From Prorocentrum cordatum (taxonomy: Eukaryota; Sar; Dinophyceae; Prorocentrales; Prorocentraceae): DNA of 64,000 bases. The notes beneath the pieces are model-generated. The model made no database searches. It was given only the letters and a program-made list of their open reading frames with translations, and was not told the DNA's origin. Position 1 is the first letter of the stretch, and each line of letters starts with the position of its first letter. Shown one piece after another: positions 22,385-31,826 of the stretch. The DNA lies in contig CAUYUJ010004002.1 in assembly GCA_963575745.1 (NCBI GenBank), forward strand, positions 886,663-950,662, given 5' to 3'. The translations under genes and the position numbers were made by a program.

Positions 22385-22980
22385 CACGCCCCGTTCGCGG
22401 CCGTTTTGTGGGGATGCCTCAAGTGGTTTGCTTGTTTCCTGTCCCAACATCCTTCGCTACCAGAGCAGATTGTGAGGATGTCTCAGGCGGGGCGCTGGTA
22501 TCAGCTCCCCCTGAGGGGAGCCGCCAGGGGCTATCTCACGGTCCCGTTCGCGGCCGTTTTGTGGGGCCTCAGGCGGTTTGCCTGTTCTCTGTCCCAACAT
22601 CCTTCGCTACCAGAGCAGAATTGGAGAATGTCTCGAGCGAGGCGCTCATTTTCACCCCCCTAAGGGGAGCCGCCAGGGGTTATCTCACGGTCCCGTTCGC
22701 GGCCGTGTTGTGGGGATGTCTCAAGCGGTTTGCCTGTTCTCTGTCCCAACATCCTTTGCTTTCGGAGCAGATTTGGAGGAAGTCTCGAGCGAGGCGCTCA
22801 TTTTCACCCTCCTAAGGGGAGCCGCCAGGGGTTACCTCACGGTCCCGTTCGCGGCCGTTTTGTGGGGATGTCTGAAGCGGTTTGCCTGTTTTCTGTCCCA
22901 ACATCATTCGCTTTCGGATCAGGAAGGATGTCTCGAGCGAGGCGCTCATTTTCACCCCCCAGGTGGGCCAGATGTTGAGG
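22385..22980 (+). repeat. Tandem repeat of about 151 bp, four units
   Basis: CCGTTCGCGGCCGT recurs at 22390, 22543, 22693 and 22844. Units also share GGGAGCCGCCAGGGG, TGTCCCAACAT and TCTCGAGCGAGGCGCTCATT. The core GAGGGGAGCCGCCAG is shared with diverged repeats at 33.05-33.9 kb. Confidence 0.9.
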
Positions 22981-23029
22981 ATGTCTGGATCGGTGGCCAG
23001 ACTCGTGGGCACAGATTCTCCTCAGGATG

Positions 23030-23660
23030 CCACAGGAGGCTCCAACAGGCTCCATGAGGCCCCAGGAGACCACATGAGGTCCCAGGAGGCATCAGGAGGC
23101 CACAGAAAGACTCAAGAGGCCATGAGTCCACAGGACGTCCCAAGAGGCTCTAGGAGGCCCCAGGAATCTCCGGGAGGCCTCAGGAAGCCACAGGAGGCCC
23201 CAGGAGGCCAGAGGAAGCGCCAGGAGGTCTCGGAAGGCAACAGGAGGCCCCGAGAGAGGCCTCAGAAGGCAACAGGAGTGGCTCCAATGCCATGTGTTTT
23301 ACGTATGCTCCTATAGATTGGGCCTCACCTGGAGCACGAATCTTTGATGTTATACGTATGTTTCTACATATTGTCCTTCTCCTATGTACATATGTTCCTA
23401 CAGTGCCTCTCCTGGGGCACGAGTCCTTGGTGTTTTACGTGTGTTCCTATAGATTGCCCCCTTCTCCTGTGGCTCCAATCCGCAATGTTTTATGTACGTC
23501 TGTTGCTATAGATTGGGCCTCTCCTGGGGCACGAATCCTGCCGAGGAGGTCCCAGGAGGCCCCAGGAGGCCCCAAGAGGCTCCTGGAGGCCACAGGAAGC
23601 CCCAGTAGGTTTCAGGAGGCCCCAGAAGGCCCCAGGAGGACCCAGGCTCATGCGCAGAGA
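23030..23660 (+). repeat. AGGCCCCAGG minisatellite with a central 60-75 bp repeat
   Basis: CCACAGGAGGC/CCCAGGAGGC motifs at 23030-23280 and 23545-23645 flank repeats of CCTATAGATTG..TCTCCTGGGGCACGA at 23290-23540. Confidence 0.8.
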
Positions 23661-24190
23661 CGCGCTCGTACTACTGAGGCTCATTCATACTCCAATGCAC
23701 TCTCAGTTCGATTCATGACCAGACCGTCACAACTGAAGCCCGTTTACATTCGAAAGCTCTTGCGCCTAGACATTCACGGCGGACAGGTCCATGCGAATAG
23801 ATGCACATATGGGGAGCTCCACGCAATGTATAATTTTTGAGACTCCACGCGGCCAGACTCCGACGGGCCTCCGCTTGTGTTGCTCTCATCGTACTTAAGG
23901 ACGACATCCCAGAAATAATTTCGAGTACCCGGAAGAGTGTCGAAAGAGTGTCAAAACAGTGTCGGACGAGTGTCTCCCAGGGCTCGAGACGTGAACCCCC
24001 TCGAGTTTCGGTACCTTTTGTCTGGTGTGCGAGATTTTTGTCGGGCGATCAAGGCTACATCAGGTCGGAACATCACGAGCCTCCACCTCTGCTCCCCGCC
24101 TGCTGCCCTCTCGCCGCCCCCGCCCGCCTGCCTGCCCTGGCCTGCCTGCCCTGTCCCGCTCCGCCCTGCGCGCTCGTCCGTCCTTCGTCG
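23661..24190. other. Unique sequence, no gene recognised
   Basis: Non-repetitive sequence leading into the CTC tract. Nothing recognised. Confidence 0.4.
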
Positions 24191-24194
24191 CCCT

Positions 24195-24895
24195 TCGTCC
24201 CCCCCCCCTCCTCCTCCTCCCCCTCCTCCTCCTCCTCCCCCTCCTCCCCCTCTCCTCCTCCCTCCTCCTCCTCCTCCTCCTCCTCCTCCTCCTCCTCCCT
24301 CCTCCTCCTCCTCCTCCTCCTCCTCCTCCTCCTCCTCCTCTCCTCCTCCTCCTCCTCCTCCTCCTCCTCCTCTCCTCCTCCTCCTCCTCCTCCTCCTCCT
24401 CCTCTCCTCTCCCTCCTCCTCCTCCTCCTCCTCCTCCTCCTCCCTCCTCCTCCTCCTCCTCCTCCTCCTCCTCCTCCTCCTCCTCTCCTCCCCCTCCCCC
24501 TCCTCCTCCTCCTCCTCCTCCTCCTCCTCCTGCTGGCCCTGGCCTCCCGCCGGCGCGCTCGTCGCCTGCGCGCCGCCTGCTGCCCTCGCGCGCGGGCGGC
24601 GGGCCGCGCCCTCGAGCCTCCCGAAGACCGTCGCCGCAGCTGGGCGCCCACCGCCGGGACGCGGAGGAGGAGGAGGAGGAGGAGGAGGAGGAGGAGGAGG
24701 AGGAGAGGAGGAGGAGGAGGAGGAGGAGGAGGAGGAGGAGGAGGTAAAAAAGAGGAGGAGGAGGAAAAGGAGGATGATGATGATGATGAGGAGGAGGAGG
24801 GGGAGGGGGAGGGGGAGGGGAGGGGAGAGGAGGAGGAGGAGAGGAGGAGGAGGAGGAGGAGGAGGAGGAGGAGGAGGAGGAGGAGGAGGAGGGAT
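24195..24895. repeat. CTC tract facing a GAG tract (giant mirror/inverted microsatellite)
   Basis: About 330 bp of CTC/TCC (24205-24532) and about 235 bp of GAG/GGA (24663-24895) lie in opposite strand sense, separated by about 130 bp of GC-rich sequence. The arms are complementary almost throughout. Long Pro/Ser/Glu/Gly frames here are not genes. Confidence 0.95.
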
Positions 24896-25067
24896 GGAGG
24901 GATGGAGGGTTGGAGGGATGGCGAGGGAGGGTGCGCGGCCAGAGCGCGGGCTGCGCGCCTGGACGCCAGGCCTCCCCAGGCCTCCTCCGCCGCAGCTGGG
25001 GGCCCCGCCTCGCCCCGGAGCGGCGGCCGTCTGAGAGAGGCACGTCGGGCCCAGAGTTCGGTATACC

Positions 25068-25429
25068 TTTCTGTCGGGCGTGTCCCCCATACAGGGGGAT
25101 TTTCTAGGGGGAAAACAAACCTACCTCGCTTTTGACCACCCTCGCTTCCAAGAGATACCAAACGATGCCAAATTGCGGCCTGTACTGGTCAGGCCGCTTG
25201 ACGAGGAAGCGCGTGGTATGGCTTGGTTTTGCTTGGAAGCGAAAGCGGGGTAGGAAATTCACGCTCTGATTTTCGACGAAAAACGCACCCAAAAATACGC
25301 CAAAAAGGTCAAAAACATATTCAAGGAATAATCCACATATGATGTTTGGACTATTGTTGGACTATGTTTGAACTATTTTTTTATTTTTCGTCGAAAATCC
25401 CCCTGTTGGGTGACAGGCCCGACTTGAGC
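25068..25429. mobile_element. Inverted-terminal-repeat element (MITE-like), copy 1, 362 bp
   Basis: Ends carry GTCGGGC(G/C)TGTC..CCC..ACAGGGGGATTTTC in inverted orientation, about 32 bp. Flanks are ATACC(T) at 25063-25067 and 25430-25434, a 5-bp direct repeat. The interior is AT-richer than its surroundings and has no coding capacity. Confidence 0.8.
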
Positions 25430-25830
25430 ATACCTCAGGGATCCACCAGAATCCTCAGGAGGTCCACGGGAGCCCTCAGGAAACCTATAGAGGATTCCTC
25501 CAGACCTCCAGAGGAGTCCCTAGGAAGCCCATCGGATTCCCTATAGGAGACCCATCGGATCCCCTAGCGAAGCGAATTCTAGAAGGCTCGAGGACGCCCG
25601 GTAGATCGATCCCATCCCTCTCTCCCTCCGTCGCCAGGCTGCCGGAGGGTGCAGCGGCACAGCGCAAGATCGGCGGCCGGGGAGGTAACACTGTCCACAC
25701 AGCCAAGAGGCCCCAAGAGGCCCCCAAGACGCCCCAAGAGGCCCCCCAGAAGCCCCAAGGCCCCTGCAGGAGTCCCCCCGAGAGGCTTCCAACGAGACCC
25801 TCATATGCATCCAAAAGGCCTCTGAACCGG
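25430..25830 (+). repeat. CCCAAGAGGCCCC / CAGGAGG-type degenerate repeats
   Basis: CCTCAGGAGGTCC-like motifs and, at 25690-25800, CCCCAAGAGGCCCCCAAGA runs. Confidence 0.6.
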
Positions 25831-26039
25831 CAAGGTGGCGGGGCTGGCCGAAGGCCGTTGGGCCTGCTTAGCACGGGGACGGAAAACGCATTACCTTCAG
25901 AGCGCAAGATCTCGCTGGCTTATCCGTTATTCCTCCTCTTCGTTCCCATCTTCCCCTCGCCCTTATCTCACCCTGGGTTACCTTATCCATTCTCTCTTGA
26001 ATGAAATGTTGCGTTGTGGCCCGTTTTGTCGTGTTCTGG

Positions 26040-26640
26040 GATTCCCTGTGAGCCTCCTGGGACACTCTTGGGCCCTCCTTGGGCTGTCAATTGGAGCTCT
26101 TTTGGGCCGCGTTGGAGCCATCTTGGGCCGTCTTGAGGCCCTCTTGGGAGCCTCTTGTTCCGTCTTGGCGCAATCTCGAGGACTTCCAACGCTGTCTCGG
26201 CCCGTTCTTGGCCCGAATCAGCGCGAAGCTCAACAACTTCCAACGACCTAAATCAAATCTACGCGTTTAGCCTCCTCAGGCCCTCTTGGGAGTCCTCTTG
26301 GAGCGTCTTCGAGGCCTTTTGGGCCGCCTTTAGGCCAACTTACTTGTACCGTCTTGGAGCGCTCTTGGGACGTCTCCGAAGGTTTTGGGGTGCTCTTGGA
26401 CTGTCTTGGAACGCTCTTGGGCCATCTTGGACAATCTTGGAGCGCTTTTGAGCAGTCTCGGAGCGTTTTGGAGCGCTCTTGGGCCATTTTGGACCGTCAT
26501 GGAGCGCTCTTTATAGCCTCCAGGAGCCTTCTTGAGCGTCTGTTTGCCTCCTGAGGCCCTCTTGGGGAGCCTCTTGGGGCCTCTTGGCGGCTTTTGGAGC
26601 CGGCTTGCGGTCATCTTGGGCTTCTCTTCAATCGTCTTGG
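26040..26640 (-). repeat. Reversed CCAAGA minisatellite (CTTGGGC on plus strand)
   Basis: TCTTGGGCCGTCTTG and GAGCGCTCTTGG motifs every 10-20 bp, the opposite orientation to the other CCAAGA blocks in the window. Confidence 0.75.
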
Positions 26641-27540
26641 AAGTACCTTGGGCTTACGAGGAGCTTCCGCGTTTCCGCGGAGCTTACGCGGAGCTCACGC
26701 AGAGGCTACGGGGGCTGGGGCACCCCAAGGGAGGCCAGGAGGTCCCTAAGGCAGCCTGAGACGCCCCGAAATCGCAAGGAATTGCTCCCGATTTCAGCCT
26801 CCGGGCGCCCGATTCGGGCAGTCGGGGCCGTCAGAAACCAACCTCGGACGAGAAGGCAGCGACCATCGAAGAGGGCCCAACGAAGGGTTCGGGGGCCGCT
26901 TGTGAGCGGGCTGTGGCCGGGGCCCGGGGAGGGAAGAGCACGAGGAGGAGGGGCACCTTCGAAGGTCGAATCTTTTGGTGGCCCTGGCTCTTCATCCATA
27001 GGGTTCCGGGGGCCGCTGGGCCCCTGGGGCATCTCTGGAGACCTCTGGGCGAGGAGAGCAAGCACGATGACGAGGAGGAGCAGAACAGAGAACCTCCACA
27101 CCGCATTTTCTGCGGCCAGATGATGCAAGTGCCAGCCCACAACCTTCTTCCTACGAGTGACGATCCCCACGACTTGAAGAGCCCGTGACACTGCAGCGTC
27201 TGCGCCTGCGGCGCATTCCTGCCCGACGCCGATCCAACCGCTGCTGATGCCGGGCGCTGTGCCCAAGTCGCGCAGGGAAAAGGAAGTGAAACGAACCGAG
27301 CCTCTCTGGTGTTGCCAGAGTCAACCTCCGAGCCTCGCAGAGCAACGTGCGTGCGAGAATCAGGCCTGCCACAGGCGGCAGAGCACGCGTACGCAGAAAC
27401 GCGCGTGCCAGAAAATGGAGCTCAACGCCCGGCGTCGAGCCAAAGACTCGACGGCAGTGGGGACGGCGGCGCCAAATACTGCGTCCACGTTCTGTCCGGA
27501 GGGGAAGGGCGCCAACAGCCGCGAGAATATCGTAGGCAGA
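26641..27540. other. Unassigned region
   Basis: A minus frame at 26706-27266 contains one hydrophobic segment (FSVLLLLVIVLALLAQ) but nothing recognisable around it. I do not call it a gene. Confidence 0.4.
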
Positions 27541-28217
27541 GGGAGGAGGAGGAGAAGGAGGAGGAATAGGGAGGAGGAGGAGGCGGAGCAGCAGCAGGAG
27601 TAGGGAGGAGGAGGGAGGAGGAGAAGAGAGGAGGAGGATGAGGAGGATGAGGAGGATGAGGAAGAGGATCAGTGTAAACTCAAGACTCGTCAACGATTTT
27701 GCAATAAACCCTCCCTCTCTCTCTCTCGCCATAAGCTCCTGCAAGGACTCCGTTGGAAGACAACCGATTGAAAATCCAGAACTGCGCCAGAAAACCTTTC
27801 CTGGGACTTCAACGCCACGAATCACTGCCACTGCTGTTTTACGATCCTGAGACTCGCAAGAACACCATTCCTGGGATTTCAGCGCCGCGAATCAACGTAA
27901 CTGTTGCACCCTGACGTGCCGACATCGTGCCAAAATAATTGTTGGGGATGTGGACCGTGATAATCCTTAAACCTGTTGTTAACTCTTGCAACGAATGTGC
28001 GCGGCGCAAAGGCGAGACCCACGTTTTGTATGGAACCGCCATCCATCCGCGTAGCTCTTGCAACTGTTCAACAAGCAAGTGCGCGGCGCTAGCTAATGCA
28101 AGAGCGGCCCGTGAAGCTCTTGCAACATTTGAAGGCGAGTGTGCGCGGCGCACTGGCGAGAGCCACGTTGTGCAAGCGGGCCGCTCTCCACCTGTGAAAC
28201 AGCTGCAAATGCTTAGC
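27540..28217 (-). repeat. Dispersed repeat element, copy 2 (80-bp modules plus CCT tail)
   Basis: Read on the minus strand it has the same parts in the same order as 1018-1860: modules with GTGGCTCTCGCC and GCGCCGCGCACA, the internally duplicated middle part containing GATTCGCGGCG..GAAATCCCA, the TTATTGCAAAATCGTTGACG segment, then a CTC-type tract. Confidence 0.75.
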
Positions 28218-28387
28218 TTCAAGTCGGGCCTGTTCCCCTACAGGTGGCTTTGGAACGACAAATCTATTAACATCTTCAAAACATATACTAAAACGAAGTA
28301 GCATTAAACAAAAGAACGTCCACTGAAAATGTTTTGACTACTTTTGAATAGTTCCCCTGTAGAGGGACACGCCCGACTGAAGCTTAG
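28218..28387. mobile_element. Inverted-terminal-repeat element, copy 2, 170 bp, with 5-bp target duplication
   Basis: Left end TTCAAGTCGGGCCTGTTCCC and right end (inverted) CTTCAGTCGGGCGTGTCCCT. TTAGC flanks it on both sides (28213-28217 and 28388-28392). The related segment at 28780-28812 runs straight through the insertion point and is an unoccupied site. Confidence 0.85.
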
Positions 28388-28388
28388 T

Positions 28389-28990
28389 TAGCTTCAGGAT
28401 CATGAGCCGTGAGGAAATCTCAAAGCGAAACGCCAGGCCCGCCCGACCCACGCACGCCTCGGGGTGCGGACAAGGAACCAGGACATAGGAACGGAGGGTG
28501 GATGCGGCGGGGGAGCACTGCGCCGAGCGGTGGAACACCCCGAAGGAAAACCGCCGAACGCCGGCCGCCGAAAGAGCGCCCTCCACCCGTGAACCAGCTG
28601 GAGGAGGATGATGAGGAGGAGGAGGAGAAGGAGGAATGAGGAGGAGGAGGAGGAATGAGGAGGAGGAGGAGGAGGAGGAGGAGGAGGAGGAGGAGGAGGA
28701 ATGAGGATGAGGAGGAGGAGGAGGACGAGGAGGAGGAGGAGGAGGAGGAGGAGGAGGAGGAGGAGGAGCTCCACCTGTGAACCAGTTGCGCATGCTCAGC
28801 TTCAGGACCACAGGCGGTGAGGCGGCCTCCAGCGGCCAGGCCCGCCCGACCCCCACACGCATCGGGGTGCGGACAGGGAAAAAGGAGACATGAACAGAGG
28901 GGAGGCGGCGGGGGAGCACTGCGCCGAGCGGTGGAAAATCCCCGAGGAGAACCGCCGAGCGCCGGCCGCCGCAGAAGAGCGCCGCAGGGG
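28389..28990 (+). repeat. Tandem duplication of about 410 bp containing GGA tracts
   Basis: AGCTTCAGGA..C..GCGGTGAGG at 28391 and 28799 begins two matching segments with CCAGGCCCGCCCGACCC, CGGGGTGCGGACA and GGGGGAGCACTGCGCCGAGC. The first ends in CACC(C/T)GTGAACCAG plus GGA repeats (28595-28770). Confidence 0.85.
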
Positions 28991-29991
28991 GAGTGCAGCA
29001 TCCTGCCCGAGCCCGCCTCTCGCGCGGTCGCTCGTGGCCTCGGCCGCACGGGAAGGGGGGGCTGCCGAAGAGCACCGCGCCCAGACGGCGCATCGCCAGT
29101 CGAGGTTCGAGGTTCGAGGTTTTCGGGAGCTCTCGTGGGGTCTTGGCTGTTTTGCAGCCTCGGGATGCTCTCCAGCAGCTGCAGCTCGCCGATGGCGTCT
29201 CGGAGGTGCCCGAATCGCCGCGCCAGGCCGCAGGAGACCCGAGCCATGACCCGAGAACCCAAAAAACGCCCGCTGCACCCCCATCCGCGCCTGCACCGCG
29301 AGGATCTTCTGCAGTCCCGCGGGCTCGCTTGTGTGGACCGCCCCCGCATCTCTAGCCGATTCCCTCGTCGCCCCTCTGCAGCGTCAACCTTGGACAGAGT
29401 TTCCTCGCGCGGCGCTCCTCGCGCCGCCAGGGCGCTGCCGTCGCGAGCTCCGCGTTGACACCCTGCGGGTCAGGAAGGCGACACCTCGGGGCTCAAGGCC
29501 CCGTAAACCCGGACACACTGACTAGACCAGAACGCCCAACATCCTGGTCCTCGGTTTTCTGCGTCCTGGCTTATCTGCGTCCTGGTCTCCGGGGTGAAGG
29601 CTTGGGCCGGAAGCTGAAGGCATTCTGGCTGCATCCGGTGATTGTCTACTATGCGTTTCACCCCTGCTCACGCAGCGTCTGGTGCAAGGCGTCCTTGACT
29701 TGACTCGGTCTCTGGGGGCCCGAGGGGCGCTCGCCGAGCCGCGCCCGGACGGCGCATCGGCACCCTCGGCGCGCTCCGCCCGAGGGGGGCCCTCCGTCGG
29801 AGGAGGGCCAGGCGAGGTCGCGGCGGGCCTCCCTGGCGCGCCTGCCTCCTCCCTCGGCCCCCCGGAGAGGCTCCTCGTCCCCCCGGCCGGTCCCGCGCCG
29901 AGCCAGCGGGTCGGGCTGGGTCCCGGAGAGGCTCCTCGTCCGGGCGGGAGAGCCGCCGCTGTCTCCGCTGGCCCTCCCAAGCAGGAGCGCC
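28991..29991. other. GC-rich region downstream of the receptor gene, no gene recognised
   Basis: Open frames overlap on both strands without recognisable domains. It may include 3' flanking sequence of the receptor gene. Confidence 0.4.
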
Positions 29992-31826
29992 CTAGGCGCT
30001 GCGGGAGCCTGCAGCTGTCTCCGCGCCTCCGAACGCCAGGGTGCTCGAAGGCATGACGTCGGTCGTCGCGGCTACAGAAGGCCAGGAGCTCGGCCAGAGC
30101 CACGGCCACTCTGGCGAGCGAACGAGGTCTGCGGCCGCGTCTGGGGGCGCACCTCTGATTCTCTCCTCCTCCTTTTCCTGCTCATCCCTTGACCAGGGAG
30201 TCACGCATGCATGTCTCTCAGACCCTGTATTTCTCCAAGCATCCACTGCATCGCCGTTCTCACCGTCACGAGCTAGTGCACGCAGCACCTTCTCGGGTGC
30301 CAAGGCCGCCAGCAATTCGGTGAGTTGCTGGTGGGACACGGTGCCCGAGCCGTTGCTGTCCAGAACACCGAAGAGAGTATCGACCTCTTCCTCAGACATG
30401 CTCAGCTTCGCAAAGCTCGAGATCTTCCTGCTGAATGCAGCATGTGTCAATCCTGGTGCTGAGAATATCCTGCTCCTCGCGCGGTCAAGGATCCCGCTTG
30501 CCGTGCCGGTTTCTTCCTCATTTCGGGAGAGACGGCGCCTCGGCTGCAAAGCGACCCCTATTGCCGAGTGGGCTGCGAGGATGCTGCTGCGTGTCAAGGG
30601 TGGTGGCGCTCGCCCTGCCTCCGATATTTCCACCGCCAGCTCCAGCAAACGCCTGCGAAAACGCATGCTCTGATCCAATCTCTCTTGCAAACGGCCTGAC
30701 GTTGACTCCTGAAGAAACCCAAGTACCCGCTGACCGTGGTCCCAAACCTCGTACTCCCGTCCAGCAATCAACCGCTGATTCATCCAACGCGAGCTCTCCT
30801 GCTGACCAAAGATTACATTCTTGATGTTCTTCGTCACCTCCAGCAGCAAAGCTCGGTCGCTATCACCAACAGTGGCCAGCCTCTTGGCGTACTCCTTCTC
30901 TGGCATCATCAACAATGCGAGTGACATGTCGCGAAGATGCCACATGGCTCGTGCCGTTCTGACCTGCTTTACGCGGACATTCTGCATGGGTGCGGCGATG
31001 TCCGCCACGAACAGAGCAGCACATACTGCGAAAGCACCGATCACAGTACACACGATGATGTGCGCCCAAACATTATTCATTCGGTCGCGCTCTACTTGTG
31101 AGATGCTGTTCACGTCGATGAATGAGGTCGTGAGCATCAGGAGGACAGCCAACGTAATTTTGCACATCAGCTCCACCCAATTATTGGAATCGAACTTCCA
31201 AGGCCAAGCACCGTACAATATCACAATCATCGTGAACATGGCGAGCACGCTTGTGTAGATATGAGAATGCACATTGTTGGCAGGAAGTACCACCTGAACG
31301 AGGCAGATGGATAACCCGAAAGACATCTTTACGATAACCCACCACCAGCGGTCTGGGCGCTTCGTGTCGAAACAGAACCTGTACCGAGCAAGGAACCCGC
31401 GTTCGGTGCCAATCCGCCTGGGCGCAGTCAACACTGTATAAGCGACATATGTATAGATAGTGAGCCCATACGCGCAAGTCGCAAACAAGTTGATCGGCAA
31501 ATAGAGCACCCACGAAGGAGAACCATACTCCAGCTGTGGGAAAGCGATGACCATATCCTTGCCGTTGGGCATTCGTTCTGTGTAGAACAGCGAAAGAGAC
31601 AAGGTCATCAAATAAACGAACAAACCTGATAGTAAGAGGCACACCAAGTTGTGTACAAAATCGCGCCTCAGAGTCCTATTGCAGGAGACGAACAGCATTT
31701 GCATCACCGCAATGTTCGCGAAGAGTAGAAGCGGCGTCGACGTATGCAACAATATCTGGTAAATGACCGTATTACCAAAACTTCCAAACAAACACTCGGG
31801 TTTCAAATCGAGAATCTCGAATATGC
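29992..31826 (-). CDS. Receptor exon 5: multi-pass membrane domain and EF-hand tail
   Basis: 1,835 nt ending at TAG (29994-29992). The acceptor is CCATCCCAG ending at 31827. It opens with IFEILDLKPECLFGSF, the juxtamembrane pattern expected after exon 4. About seven hydrophobic helices follow, for example LLLFANIAVMQMLFV, LVCLLLSGLFVYLMTLSLSL, INLFATCAYGLTIYTYVAYT, VIVKMSFGLSICLVQVVLP, VLAMFTMIVILYGAW, ITLAVLLMLTTSFI and HIIVCTVIGAFAVCAALFV. A long, charged cytoplasmic region then contains one EF-hand, DTLFGVLDSNGSGTVSHQQL. Its loop DSNGSGTVSHQQ has Gln in place of the usual acidic twelfth residue, so calcium affinity may be low. The last 60 or so residues are low-complexity and might be read-through of a missed final intron. 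Confidence 0.8.

Noticed and set aside
23837-25161. Overlapping open frames of 240-430 codons on both strands
   Set aside because: They are translations of CTC/GAG triplet repeats (poly-Pro, Ser, Leu, Glu, Gly, Arg) and all frames are open at once.
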